A DNA stretch of 64,000 bases from NCBI GenBank assembly GCA_022828595.1, contig JAKGHH010000002.1, forward strand, positions 68,358,383-68,422,382, read 5' to 3'. The notes under the pieces are model-generated. The model ran no database searches. It saw only the letters and a program-made list of their open reading frames with translations, and was not told the DNA's origin. Both the position numbers and the translations under genes were made by a program. Shown here one piece after another: positions 1-10,859 of this stretch. Source of the stretch: Nelumbo lutea. Taxonomy: Eukaryota > Streptophyta > Magnoliopsida > Proteales > Nelumbonaceae. The stretch's first letter is position 1. Every line of letters begins with the position of its first letter.

Positions 1-19
1 TGACCCAAGGGAGGATATT

Positions 20-1178
20 ATGAATTCCTTCCATGACCATTTAGAGCTCTATGGTAGAGCAATCCGTCAGATGGATGCTCCTCCCTCAACCTCATTTGCG
101 TCTACATTAGGTTCTGCCACAGCTTTCTATGTTGCTTCTTATACACTTGACTCTCCATGGATCATTGATTTTGGAGTGTCAAAACACATGACTGGTATGT
201 CCTCTTACTTTCAAACCTATCGCCTTCTTTCTGGTAGAGACAAGGTGAGACTAGCTGATGGATCATATGCTTCCATAGCTGGTCAAGGAATTGTCTCTCT
301 TCCCCTTGGCCTTACCCTCTCTAATGTTTTACATGTTCCAAAATTTTCCATTAATTTGTTCTCTGTTAGTAGTGTTACTAATTCCTTAAACTGCTCAGTG
401 ACCTTTTTCCCTTCTTACTATGTGATCCAGGATCTGGCCTCGGGGAAGACGATTAGTAGAGGACGTATGGTTGATGGACTTTACATGCTGGAGAATAAGG
501 TTGGTCTTCATGTTACAGAGTCTAAGAGTCAGTCTTGTAAGAGTCAAGTTTATTTATGGCATTGTCGCCTTAGTCATTTATCTTTTAAGTCTTTGAAAGT
601 GGTGTTTCTAGATCTGTTTAAGTCAATGTCTATTTCAGATTTCTCTTGTCAAACGTGTCAATTGAGTAAACATTGTACTCATTTTCTTCCAAAAAATAGT
701 AAATCTGAATTTCCTTTTCACATTGTTCATTTTGATGTGTGGGGCCCTGTTACTTTACCATCTAAGAGTGGTTACAAGTATTTTATCACCATCATTGATG
801 ATTATTTTAGATATACTTGGGAATATCCCATGCGAACCAGGGAGAAAGTACCAAAAATTATCCAAGATTTTCAGCGGATGGTCTTCACTCAATTTCAAAC
901 TGAAATCCAAATTTTCCAGTCAGATAATGCGAAAGAGTATTTTCATAGTGATCTCACAGAATTCTTTGCTTTGCGTGGTTCACTTCACCGTAGCTCTTAT
1001 GCCCGAACACCACAACAAATGGTGTTGTTGAACGAAAGAACCGCCATCTCCTTGAAGTGGCCCGGGGTTTATTACTCCATATGAATGTCCCTGAACGTTT
1101 TTGGCGTGAGGTTGTCCTTTGTTCTACCTACCTCATTAACCGTATGCCCTCTCGTTGGTTAGAGTGCAAAGCCCCACA
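20..1178 (+). pseudogene. Copia gag end, protease and integrase core (broken)
   Basis: One frame runs from 20 to 1084. It covers the linker after gag and the protease. The protease active site, normally D-S-G, reads D-F-G at 167-175. Next come the GAG-pre-integrase zinc region (LWHCRLSH near 555, CQTCQLSK near 648) and the integrase core, with catalytic Asp in FDVWGP near 733 and in QSDNAKEY near 930. Near 1015 one A is missing compared with the sister element at 15600, so the frame shifts just before the catalytic Glu. An in-frame TAG follows at about 1179. Known role of the family: polyprotein cleavage and cDNA insertion. Inference: inactive. Confidence 0.85.
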
Positions 1179-1179
1179 T

Positions 1180-1760
1180 TAGCTTCTCTTCCCTAAGGCC
1201 CCTCTTCTTCCCATTCCTCCTCGCGTATTTGGTTGTCGGTGCTTTGTCCAAAATCTGTCTCCCACTCGTGGGAAATTGGATTCTCGTGCTATTCCTTGCA
1301 TATTCCTGGGGTACTCCTTCACTCAGAAGGGATACCGTTGTTTTGATCCTGTTTCTCGGAAATTCTATGTTTCCATGAATGTCTCTTTCTTTGAGAATGA
1401 GCCTTTTTTCCCTGTTTCTCCTAAGGGGGAGTGTAGGAATGTGGAGAAATTGGTTCAGCTCCCTCCTCTTCCTGATCCTCCGCCTTTTTGTGTCTTCTTC
1501 CGTCGTCACAAAGGCCAACCAAATTCAAGAGTTGTGGAGAATCTAGAAGTTGTACCTCCAATGCCATCAAACTCCTTGGGGGCGGATCATACTCACTCAG
1601 GTACATTGGTTCCCAATGATGTCCCTGACCCCATTACAATTGATACCTCTATTGCTAATGACCTTGACCTTCCTATTGCTCACAGGAAAGGTGTTAGATC
1701 GTGCACCACTAAACATCCCATTTCCCACTTTGTTTCCTATGAGAACATTTCACCCTCTTT
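1180..1760 (+). pseudogene. Copia integrase C-terminal region and linker (broken)
   Basis: The frame after the stop near 1179 carries the typical Copia post-integrase block, with IPCIFLGYS near 1290, KGYRCFDPVSRKFY near 1330 and SFFENEPFF near 1385. A variable proline- and serine-rich linker then leads to the RT. The plus-strand frame covering it is open from 1276 to 1896. It continues the integrase of the same element and matches 15774-16300 of the second plus-strand Copia. Confidence 0.75.
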
Positions 1761-2580
1761 TCGTGCATTTCTTACTTCCATTGACAGTGTTCATATCCCT
1801 AAGAATGTGGCAGAAGCTCTTTCAGTACCTGAATGGACAAATGCTATGAAGGAAGAAATTATGCCCTTCATAAAAATGGCACATGGGAACTTGTAGATCT
1901 TCCTAAGGGAAAGGATCCAGTTGGATGTAAATGGGTGTTCACAGTCAAACATAGGGCTGATGGCACGGCGGAGAGGTATAAAGCTCGTTTAGTGGCAAAG
2001 GGGTTTACTCAGGTGTACGAAGTTGATTATGCAGAGACCTTTGCTCCTGTTGCCAAGATGAACTCCATTAGAGTTCTATTCTCTCTTGCTGCTAACCTTG
2101 ACCGGGATCTACATCAGCTTGACATCAAGAATGCATTCTTGAATGGTGACCTTGAAGAGGAATTTTACATGATACAACCCCCTGGTTTTCAGTCTCAAGG
2201 CAATGAATAGAAGGTGTGCAAGTTGAAGAAGTCTTTATACGGGCTGAAACAATCACCAAGAGCTTGATTCAGCATATTCCATGTTGTGGTTCAGCAGAAA
2301 GGATATGAGCAATGTCAATCTGATCACACACTGCTTGTGAAAAGAGGAGAAGGTAAAATTGCTGCTTTGATAGTATATGTTGATGATATAATTGTCACTG
2401 GTGACTGGAATGATGAAATCCAGAGGTTGAAGAGTTTTCTTGCCACACAGTTTGAAGCAAAGGATCTAGGGCCTCCAAGATACTTCCATGGAATTGAAGT
2501 TGCCCGCTCAAAAAGGGGTATCTTCATTTCCCAAAAGAAGTATGTCCTAGATTTACTCCAGGATACTGGAAAATGGGAGT
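1761..2580 (+). pseudogene. Copia reverse transcriptase (broken)
   Basis: The RT fingers begin with the conserved stretch around WTNAMKEE (1830). A shift follows, and then GCKWVFTVKHRADGT near 1925, RLVAKGFTQ near 1990 and LDIKNAFLNGDL near 2120. A TAG sits at about 2208 and a TGA at about 2265 where the sister element has Trp. The catalytic YVDD box is intact near 2378. The frame breaks again near 2580, inside the region that links to RNase H. Confidence 0.85.
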
Positions 2581-3330
2581 GAAGCCAGTTGACTCTCCCA
2601 TTGATCCCAACCATAAATTTGGTGACAGCCAAGGTGAACCTATCAAGGATGTGAAACAGTTTCAGAGACTTGTAGGGAGATTGTTATATCTTTCTATGAC
2701 CTGCCCAGACATTGCTTATGTTGTTGGTGTCCTTAGCCAGTTTATGCATGCACCTATGTTAACTCATCTTGAAGCAGCAGAAAGAATCCTTCGATATCTT
2801 AAAAGTTTTCCAGGTGTTGGCTTGTTGTTCTGAAGACACAGACATTTGAAAGTTGAAGTGTATACTGATGCAGATTGGGCTGGATATCAAAATGACAGAA
2901 AGTCTCTAGTGGCTACTGCACCTTCATAGGAGGAAACCTAGTTACCTGGAGAAGTAAAAAGCAAAGTGTGGTGGCTAGATCCAGTGTTGAAGTTGAATAT
3001 CGAGCAATGGCTCATGGAGTGGCTGAAAGTATGTGGATAAAGAATCTGTTGAGTGAGTTGGGTTTTCCAGTGGACACGCCGATGACCCTATTCTGTGATA
3101 ACAAAGCAGCCATAAACATTGCTGCTAACCCAGTGCTACATGATAGAACAAAACACATCGAAGTCGACAAGCATTTTATCAGAGAGAAAGTCATCACAGG
3201 CGAAGTGTGTACTCCCTATGTCAGCTCTGAGGACCAACTTGCAGACATCTTTACAAAATGACTACACCACTCAAGACATCATGATCTATGTGACAAGTTG
3301 GGCATGATTGATATCTATGCTCCAACTTGA
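2573..3330 (+). pseudogene. Copia RNase H and pol C-terminus (broken)
   Basis: RNase H motifs are visible in order: VYTDADWAG near 2860 (first Asp), ARSSVEVEYRAMAHG near 2975 (Glu), LFCDNKAAINIA near 3090 (Asp) and the HIEVDKHFIREKV block near 3160. A TGA near 2831 and a small deletion near 2905 break the frame. A further TGA near 3258 replaces a Gly codon found in the sister element. The coding end CAPT-like tail lies immediately before the purine tract at 3329-3334. Confidence 0.82.
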
Positions 3331-3334
3331 GGAG

Positions 3335-3522
3335 TGTTAACAAATGTCATTTTATATATGTATAGTACTGCAGGGGTACTATTGTACTTTTCCTTTTCTT
3401 TATGTTTAGTTGTTGTCGCCCTAGTATAAATATAACATACTACGTCGCCTACAGTATCTTTTTGGGCTTTCAGTCCTCTCATCTCTCCTCTCCTCTCTCC
3501 CTTTCTCTCTTCTTCCTGTACA
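3335..3522 (+). repeat. 3' LTR of the first Copia element
   Basis: The short purine tract GAGGAG (3329-3334) is followed by TGTTAACAAATG, the expected 5'-TG of an LTR. The LTR contains a TATA box (TATAAATATAAC near 3426) and a CT-rich leader, and most likely ends at CTGTACA (3522). The end is chosen by the TG..CA rule only, because the partner LTR is outside the window. Length is about 188 bp. Confidence 0.6.
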
Positions 3523-3540
3523 ATAGTTATTACGATAGAT

Positions 3541-3856
3541 AAAAAAGTGGAAGACTGGAATGAAGTAATGAGTTTGATAATGGAAAAACTTAAACTAAAA
3601 AAAACGGCAATCCTTATACCTTTTGGGGAAAAGGTGACTATAGAAGATTGGTCGCCCAACTGCAATGAAGAAAGAGGGTCGGAAGGTAGTCTAATCATCA
3701 AGATTTTGGGCCTACCATTCAACCTCTAGCATGAGCAATTCTTCAACAAAGTCATTGCTGCGTGCAGTGGAGTCTTAGAAGGGTATTGTATAACAGGGAT
3801 GAATCTAGGGAACATTCCTCGATCTATGGAGGTGTTCTTTGATGATGCTTGGAGAA
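3541..3856 (+). pseudogene. Left half of a DUF4283/LINE ORF1-like frame, split by a Copia insertion
   Basis: The plus frame encodes a block with GEKVTIEDW, then LIIKILGLPFNL, a TAG at about 3727, and HEQFFNKVIAACSGVLEGY. This resembles the LPFHLW...FF..IG..CGG pattern of DUF4283-type proteins, which in plants are often ORF1 or gag-like parts of non-LTR elements. It runs straight into the LTR of the minus-strand Copia at 3857. The family assignment is by motif memory only and is tentative. It could also be an unrelated host gene relic. Confidence 0.4.
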
Positions 3857-4155
3857 TGTGAATAAACCCTAGTTGATTCTAGGTCAAAGTAGAGAAGAAG
3901 AAAGAAGAAAGAAACGAGAAAGAAGAAGAAGGAGAGGAGAAGAGTATTCGGCCAGACTAGAAGAGAGGATGTTCAAAAGTCACTCTCCTAGCCGACCCAC
4001 TTTACTTTTATTCATAAAACTTGAGTTACAAGAAAGACAATTTTGTCCCTCATAGAAGATGGGACACATAACTTAAACTCAGATACAATAGACATTTCAC
4101 TTTCAATAAGATACACCAAAATGACCAAAATACCCCTGACTCGAGCATTCTAACA
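3857..4155 (-). repeat. 3' LTR of the minus-strand Copia (left copy)
   Basis: Starts TGTGAATAAACCC and ends CATTCTAACA. It is paired with 9124-9402. This copy is 299 bp, against 279 bp for the partner. The extra bases are an expansion of an AAGAAAGAAACGAG-type purine run near 3897-3930. Confidence 0.92.
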
Positions 4156-4162
4156 CTCCCCC

Positions 4163-4966
4163 TCAAGCTGGAGAGTATATATCATATAGTCCCAGCTTGT
4201 TACAAATGTAATCTATTCTTCCCCGAGACAATCCTTTTGTGAAGAGATTTGCCCACTGATTTCTTGAGCTCACCTGAGATGTAGTTATTATCCCACTTAT
4301 CACTTTCTCTCTCACAAAGTGACAATCTACCTCAATATGTTTAGTTCTTTCATGGAAGACGGGATTGGATGAGATGCGAACAACAGCTTGGTTATCATAG
4401 TATAGTTTCAGGGGTTTGTCAATTGAGAAACCCATCTCCTGTAGTAGGTTCTTCAGTCATACTAGTTCACATGTGGTATGGGCCATAGCCCTGTACTCTA
4501 CTTCCGCACTACTTCTTGCCACCACTGTTTGCTTCTTGCTCTTCCAAGTTACAAGATTGCCACCCAGGAAGGTACAATACCCTATGGTTGACCTCCTGTC
4601 TAATATAGAGCTAGCCCAATCAGCATCTGTGTACCCTACTATCTCAAGAGTTCCTCCCTTTTGGTATAACAAACCACGACCTAGAGCACCCTTTAGGTAC
4701 CTAACAATTCTCAAAACAGCTTCCCAGTGAGGAACCCGGGGATGCTGCATAAACTGACTCACCACACTCACAGCAAATGATATATCTGGTCGGGTAATGG
4801 TCAGGTAGTTAAACTTTCCCACCAACTTTCTGTATCTTCCAGGATCATCAAACTCTTCACCTGCATCCACACTTAACTTGGCATTGAGTTCCATAGGAGT
4901 CTCTGCTGGTTTAGCACCTAACAACCCTGTTTCTTCAAGTAGATCAAGAACATATTCCTCTGACAT
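4163..4966 (-). pseudogene. Copia RNase H and RT end, minus strand (broken)
   Basis: Read on the minus strand, the frame from 4966 to 4457 holds the post-RT connector, VGYTDADWAS (first RNase H Asp) and ARSSAEVEYRAMAH (Glu). The frame is then broken near 4450 and resumes at 4435 with LYYDNQAVVRISSNP (Asp) and HIEVDCHFVREKV, finishing near 4163 just before the purine tract. The motifs needed for RNase H are present but split over two frames. Confidence 0.85.
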
Positions 4967-4977
4967 AGGTTGATCCC

Positions 4978-5940
4978 CTATTTTGACCTCGCAACTTCTA
5001 TTCCTAAGAAATACTTTAGCTTCCCCAGATCTTTCGTATTGAAGTGGTCTTGTAAGAATTTTTTCAGCCTGTCAATTCCATTGTTGTCACTTCTAGTTAT
5101 GACAATATCATCCACATACACGACTGGCAAGATTTTTCCATCTTTCGAGTTATAGCTAAACACAGAATGATCAACTTGACACTGTTTCATCCCAAAGGCC
5201 TTCACCACTTCATTGAACCTGCCGAACCATGCACGAGGAGATTGTTTCAGTCCATAGATTGCCTTTTTGAGCCTACACACCTTACCAGCCTCCCCCTGAG
5301 CAACAAACCCTGGTGGTTGCTCCATATGCACCTCCTCAACAAGATCACCATGTAGGAAAGCATTTTTGATGTCAAGTTGTAGGAGAGGCCAATCATACAT
5401 AGTAGCCAGTGAGATCAACACCCGAATTGAACCAATTTTAGCCACAGGAGAGAATGTCTCCATATAGTCCACACCATATAATTGAGAATAGCCCTTGGCC
5501 ACTAACCGTGCCTTCAATCGTTCCACACTGCCATCAGGAAGATACTTCACTGTATAGACCCATTTACACCCAACAGTGTGCTTACCAGGAGGAAGGGTGG
5601 TGAGTTCCCACGTATGATTATGTTGTAGAGCAGAGAGTTCTTCTTCCATGGCTTGTCGCCACCCTGGAGAGGTAAGGGCTTCCTGTACAGTCTTGGGAAT
5701 GAGAATCGATGAGAGTAATGATATAAACTTGCAATGAGAAGCAGAAAGGTGAGCAGTGGAAACATAGTCTGAAATGGGATGAGAAGTACAAGTACGTTTT
5801 CCTTTCCGCAAAGCAATAGGGAGATGAAGATCTGAGGGAGGAGTAGTAGCAGGATCTGTCGACGGGTGCTGAAACACTTCTGCGGGTATACACTTGAGTA
5901 ATTGGTGGCCTCTCTGTAGTAACAGGCATATGATGTGCAT
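4978..5940 (-). pseudogene. Copia reverse transcriptase, minus strand (longest open stretch)
   Basis: A 320-codon open frame covers the linker and most of the RT. In order it has the WRQAMEEEL entry, GCKWVYTVKYLPDGS, RLVAKGYSQLYGVDY, LQLDIKNAFLHGDL, LKQSPRAWFGRF, and the catalytic YVDD near 5115. It closes at the IEVARSK block, where the next frame (4966) takes over after a stop of one codon or a small shift. This is the best preserved coding segment among the three Copia elements. Confidence 0.88.
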
Positions 5941-5958
5941 CTGCAGCAGGAGTGGGAG

Positions 5959-6878
5959 CTACGGGAAGGGGGTCCACAACCGGAACAGGAAGAGGAACCA
6001 CAGAGGGAGAAGAAGAGGCCCCTGCATCGGAGAAAAAAGGAACTGATTCAAAGAAGGTGACATCAGGGCACACAAACAATTTATGAAACTTAGGGTTATA
6101 ACACTTGTACCCTTTCTGAGTCCTTGTGTAGCCAAGAAAAATACACTTCGTAGCTCGAGCATCTAGCTTGTCTACTCAAGGCCCCAAGTGTTGAACAAAA
6201 CAAACATAGCCAAAGACTCTTGGGGTGAGAGGAAAGGGAGACAAAGTTGGGAGCAACACGAAGAAAGGGGATTGACTTCCAAGGAGTGACATGGGCATCC
6301 GATTTATCAAAAAACAGGATGTAAGAACAGCATCACTCCAAAAATGCTTTGGGACATGCATATTGATCATCAAGGACCGAGCGGTTTCAAGGTGTATTTG
6401 TCCGTTCAGCTACACCGTTTTGTTGCAGGGTGTAGGCACAAGAAGTTTGATGAATTATTCAATGATGTTCTAGGTATTGCTGAAATGGTGAGGAGACGTA
6501 TTCTTTGGCATTATCGGAGCGAAGTATTTTCATATGAACACCAAATTGAGTACGTATTTCAGCATGAAATTTCTGAAAAATAGAGAACAATTAACTATGG
6601 TCTTTCATAAGATAGATCCATGTCATCCTTGAAAAGTCATCATCAAAGATTACAAAATACTTAAACCCATTGTATGACACCACTTTAACTGGGCCCCATA
6701 CATCAGAGCGAACTAAAACAAAAGGACTTGAGACACGACTATCAGTTCTTGGTCTAAATGAGACTCGATGATGTTTTCCCAACTGACATGACTCACAATC
6801 TAATGATGAAGATGACTCAAGGAAGGAACTAGCAACTTCAAAGCCTTGAGAGAGGGATGACCAAGTCTGCAGTGCCAT
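5959..6878 (-). pseudogene. Copia integrase, minus strand (heavily broken)
   Basis: The minus frame 6878-6591 holds the CESCQLGKHHR zinc ligands and the first catalytic Asp in RSDVWGP, then stops. Fragments in other frames between 6590 and 6176 continue the core, including a QQNGVAE-type block near 6400 and then MHVPKHFWSDAVLTS. Pieces down to about 5960 carry the C-terminal integrase block. At least three frame changes occur in this 900-bp part. Confidence 0.75.
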
Positions 6879-7537
6879 TGGAGAGGAGTAAGAGACGACT
6901 GAAAAGCCACTGGAGGGCCACCACCATCAAGGTAATACAAACCACCGGCTTCATGCCCTCCACCAATCTTCGTCCCCGTCTTGAGATCCTGAAACACACA
7001 AGAAGAAGGATAGAAGGTTACAGAACAATTAAGGGACTTGGTTAATCTACTAACAGACATAAGGTTAAAAGGGAACTTAGGAACATATAAAACAGATGCT
7101 AAAGACAATGAGGAGAGATCAACATCACCAACACCACTAATAGGAGATGTAGAACCATTAGCAAGTGTAACTGTCTGAGATGTGGAGGCGCGAGAAAGGG
7201 AAGAAAATACATCAAGAGTCCCAGACATATGGTCCGAGGCGCCAGAATCACTGATCCAGGGTGAGGCTTTGGAAGCTAAATAAGTCATACCTGAATGGGC
7301 AAGTGTAGCTGTGTTCTGCTGAGATGTTTGAAGGAACTGCTCATATATTGCCCGTGGTACACTCACCATTTCTTGCTCGGAAGCACAAGTGGGTGTGGAA
7401 GGGGTTGGGGCAGTTTGCTGGCTTTCAGTAATTGTGCTACTACTCTTAGATGTAACATGGTTAGCCCAAGTGTTGGGTGGACCACGCAAATCATAGCAGA
7501 AATTAACTGTGTGCCCTCTAAGCCACAATGTGTACAT
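6800..7537 (-). pseudogene. Copia protease and GAG-pre-integrase, minus strand
   Basis: The frame begins inside the gag zinc knuckle, which is itself split: the CTHC half is in another frame near 7535, and the GHTVNFC half is in this frame. The protease has an intact D-S-G site (PWISDSGASDHM near 7250), followed by a beta-rich stretch and LQWHCRLGHPS of the GAG-pre-integrase domain. The protease part alone looks undamaged. Confidence 0.85.
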
Positions 7538-7584
7538 TTTCTCTAAGCATTACCCCTTCCTTTTCCACGGCCTCCCCCTGACTC

Positions 7585-8373
7585 TCAGCCTCCGGTCCGG
7601 CCACTGGCCCAGTTAAACATGTGTCCACCACGGTTGCTTGGAGGGCCACTGCTACCACCACCACTTCTACTTCCACGGCCACTCCCTTTAGTCACTACCA
7701 AACCAGATCTATCAGAGAAGGAAGAATGTTCCACCGGCTCAATGGATGTCCTCTTAAGACGAGCAAAAACTTCTTCAAGTGAGGGGAGAGTTGATCCCCC
7801 CAATATCTGTGCTCTGACAGGCTCATACTCAGCCTTCAAGCCCACAAGAAACCTAGTCACATCAAGTTGTTCACGTTGTTGTTGTTGGATCTGGACATCT
7901 GATGTTAGAGGGTGATACACATTTAGCTCATTGCGGATGTTCCTCAAACTTGCATAATACTCTTCTAAGCTTTGACTTCCTTGCTTCAAATTGAAATACT
8001 CTTGATATAACTAATATACCCTAGTTGTGTTGTTTTGTCTAGAATACAACTTTTTAGCATGATCCCAGATCCCTTTGGCTGTATCTAGGAACATGAAGTT
8101 CACACTAATCTTTGGTTCCATGCTGTTCCAAAGCCATGTCATTATTTGTGCATCATCTTGTTCCCAATCAATGAACCCAGGAGAATCAGAGGAAGGTTTC
8201 TCCTCCCTCACATGTTTTATTTTCCTCTTGGCCTTCAAGAACACCTCCACAGATTTTGCCCATGGTACATAGTTCTCACCATTCAACTTGATGGATGTCA
8301 TTTGAACACTTAGATAATTTGAAGAAAGCATGATGCCTGTTTTGTTGTCATTCCCAACTACAGTTGAAGCCAT
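7585..8373 (-). pseudogene. Copia gag (UBN2-type), minus strand
   Basis: The likely start is the ATG complement at 8371-8373 (MASTVVGND). The next block, LNGENYVPWAKSVEVFLKAK, is the usual N-terminal part of plant Copia gag. A stop near 8010 separates the two halves, and the second (7989-7585) has QSLEEYYASLRN and a Gly/Arg-rich tail before the zinc knuckle. About 740 bp of leader separates this start from the primer site, and I see no coding in that leader. Confidence 0.8.
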
Positions 8374-9111
8374 CTCAATTATTTCTCCTTTGAATATACA
8401 CCACAATCTCACACTTGTCACAAGACTTATCTCACTTATGATACCGCCAACCCACTTTCTTCAACTGCACATTACACACTACACTCTAAAGCTGAAATCA
8501 TTCAGTCAACACATCAAACACTTGGACTGCACACTGCAGGACCATTTACCACCAACACACCACTACTGAAATTTCTCAGTCATTTCATCGAACACTTGTT
8601 CTTCATACTGCAGAACTGATTACACACAAGGTCTAGGGGTTCACTTTTAAGCATTTATAATCATAGATATGTCAGCCACCACACCACTGCTGTCGAGGAC
8701 ATCAGCAGTCTACTACTCTTCTTTCAGCACACATGCGAGCAAGAAAAAACAAAAAAAAAACATGACTGATATGTGTATCAGTTTCACCCAGCACCACAAC
8801 AACTAGCTTTTGAAGCACACAAAAAAAATCATCATTCACAGTCCATTTCTGAACACACGGCAGCAGTGTCCATGCCTGTATATGTCCAGCCCTTTTCGTA
8901 CACTGAATAGAGGGTCTAGTATACCACTTCAACGACCACCACAACACCAGCCAGAGGCATTCTCACCTCCAGGCCCTCAAAACGGCAACTCCTTTTCAGC
9001 CCTTTATCGAGTCTTCAATCAGGTCAGCTGTAGGATGATGAAACCTACTGTGAAGCTGGCGGCAAACCCAGGAAGAAGACAGCAGCAAGAAAAAGAACAC
9101 GAGACCTTAAT

Positions 9112-9123
9112 GCTCTGATACCA
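9112..9123 (-). other. Primer binding site, initiator-Met tRNA type
   Basis: The plus sequence GCTCTGATACCA reads TGGTATCAGAGC on the minus strand, the standard plant Copia primer site. It abuts the LTR that begins at 9124. Confidence 0.93.
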
Positions 9124-9402
9124 TGTGAATAAACCCTAATTGATTCTAGGTCAAAGTAGAGAAGAATAAAGAAGAAGAAGGAGAGGAGAAGAGTATTCGG
9201 CCAGACTAGAAGAAAGGATGTTCAAAAGTCACTCTCCTAGCCGACCCACTTGACTTTTATTCATAAAACTTGAGTTACAAGAAAGACAATTTTGTCCCTC
9301 ATAGAAGATGGGATACAACTTAAAATCAGATACAATAGACATTTCACTTTCAATAAGATACACTAGAATGACCAAAATACCCCTGACTTGAGCATTCTAA
9401 CA
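9124..9402 (-). repeat. 5' LTR of the minus-strand Copia (right copy)
   Basis: Partner of 3857-4155, also TG..CA, and flanked outside by the second GAGAA (9403-9407). Confidence 0.92.
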
Positions 9403-9407
9403 GAGAA

Positions 9408-10260
9408 CATTCTGGCTTGCTTTGGAAACTGAAGCGTCAAAGGAAGAAGATGAAGACATGGCACATTGGGTTTTACGTGGAAGAAACTGGCCGAATCAAA
9501 GAAAATGAAGAAAAAGACAGTGCATTGGAAATTGGATAGGCGAAGGAAAACCAAGAAGATGAAGAGATAGAGAGGGAAGGATTACATGGCAGCCAAGAAG
9601 GCGAAAGGGCAAAAGATAGAGTAAATATGACACATGTGCATATGCCTGGGTCTTTGGTGGAGAAGTCGAAGTAGTATCAAGAGGAAGGGTAAGAACGGGT
9701 TAACGGGTCAAATCGGGATGAGGGTTTGGAGCATGCTACTGGGTGTGACCTTAGCAGTGGTCATGTGGATGGTAAAATGTCATATTAGCCTGTTTATATG
9801 AAGCCCAAAATCGATGACCTTAGCAGGATTGTATGATAGTGGTTAGTGAGGAAGCACATGAGACAGTAAGTGAACACGTGGTTGGTCTTGGAGGGGAGAT
9901 GAAGATTACCGCTAAGGATATTTCATCTTCCCCTTCTTTTGTTCAAGGAGGAGATGAGGGAAACGGTGCTAATAGGGAATGTAACATTGGAGTTCAGGGT
10001 ACGGAGGAGAAAGAGATTGAAAAGGATGAAGCGGCAGGGCTTGGAGTGTCTTGACTTGCACACAATGGCATGGTTGTTGTTGATGGAAAGGTGGAAAATA
10101 TGGAGAGGTTGGAAAGAGAGGGAGGTGAAGAAGATGAGACAAATGATAGAACAAGAGCAGCAGATTAGATGCCCTGTTTGTAGGTGTGCAAAAGTGTGAC
10201 CCATGTGACTCCATTTTGTTGTGGAGTACCAGGATAGGATTTTTGGTATTGGATGCCCTA
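9408..10260 (+). pseudogene. Right half of the split ORF1-like frame, and degraded flank
   Basis: With the Copia element and one GAGAA ignored, the plus frame that ends at 3856 continues here for about 31 codons to a TGA near 9503, through an acidic stretch and a Trp-rich stretch (AHWVLRGRNW). Beyond it lie Lys/Glu-rich short frames (for example 9833-10054) with no recognisable domain. The segment is treated as host sequence of the Copia insertion. Confidence 0.35.
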
Positions 10261-10265
10261 TTGTT

Positions 10266-10800
10266 TCAAGTAGGTATGAAAATCCCTATCAAAGTACTCT
10301 CCCCTTGAATCTGACCATAGGACACATATCTTGTCCTCAAACTGGGTAGCAACATATGCCTGAAATAGTTTGAATGTAGGGTAAACTTCGGATTATTTAT
10401 ATTAAAAGGTAAAAGGACCAATCTGTCCTTAATATACAGATAGCAGTGTACAAAAGAAATTAAAGTACAACAAAGCATAAAATAGCCCCTCGGCTAACTC
10501 TCTTTATCTCTACAAATATTACCAATGCTTAAGCTTCCTTGGTCCCTCTTTCTAGACACTACTTCCCACTTCACCTTATGGTCCTTTTCAGAGCCTCCTA
10601 ACTCCCAAAGAAAGTCTCTCATAACCTTTTCAAGCTGATTTGTAACCTTAACAGGTAATTTGAAGGTGGACAAGAAGTGTTGGCCAATGTAGATCTAATT
10701 AAGGTTATCTACCCCCTCAAGAGAAGTAGTTCCTCTTCCACCTTGCTAACCTCTTTGTGAACCTCTCCACAATTGGGTACCTCCCAATTGTAAACCTAGG
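10266..10800 (-). pseudogene. LINE reverse transcriptase C-terminal relic, antisense
   Basis: On the minus strand, translated pieces between about 10780 and 10450 give STLAN, a Phe/Pro-type strand, LEK-like and ETFFGS blocks, then KRTIR. They follow the order of the plant LINE RT end (the LSTFKLP...LEK..RDFLW...KDHKVKW pattern). Several stops interrupt it. No intact motif of the RT palm is seen, so this is only the post-palm part. The call rests on pattern similarity. Confidence 0.45.
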
Positions 10801-10859
10801 GTTATCTAACCTAGGGTTTCCTCCCAAAGGTAAACCTAAGTAAACAAAAGGCCAAGGTC

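Larger units (their letters stand above)
1..3522 (+). mobile_element. Copia LTR retrotransposon, 5'-truncated by the window edge
   Basis: The domain order is end of gag, protease, integrase, reverse transcriptase, RNase H, then a purine tract and a 3' LTR. Integrase before RT defines Copia. The left LTR, the primer site and most of gag lie outside the window, so no target duplication can be checked. The coding part aligns along its length with the element at 12677-18155, but the LTRs are unrelated in sequence and length, so the two are different families or subfamilies of one lineage. Many stops and frameshifts make it non-autonomous. Confidence 0.9.
3857..9402 (-). mobile_element. Complete minus-strand Copia element with target duplication GAGAA
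   Basis: LTRs lie at 3857-4155 and 9124-9402, both TG..CA. The five bases GAGAA repeat on each outer side (3852-3856 and 9403-9407). The primer site complementary to initiator-Met tRNA (minus TGGTATCAGAGC) occupies 9112-9123 directly inside the right LTR. The purine tract complement CTCCCCCTCAA (4156-4166) lies inside the left LTR. On the minus strand the order is gag, protease, integrase, RT, RNase H. The LTRs differ by roughly eight substitutions plus a 20-bp length change in an AAGAAG-rich stretch (counted by eye). All coding parts are broken. Confidence 0.93.
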
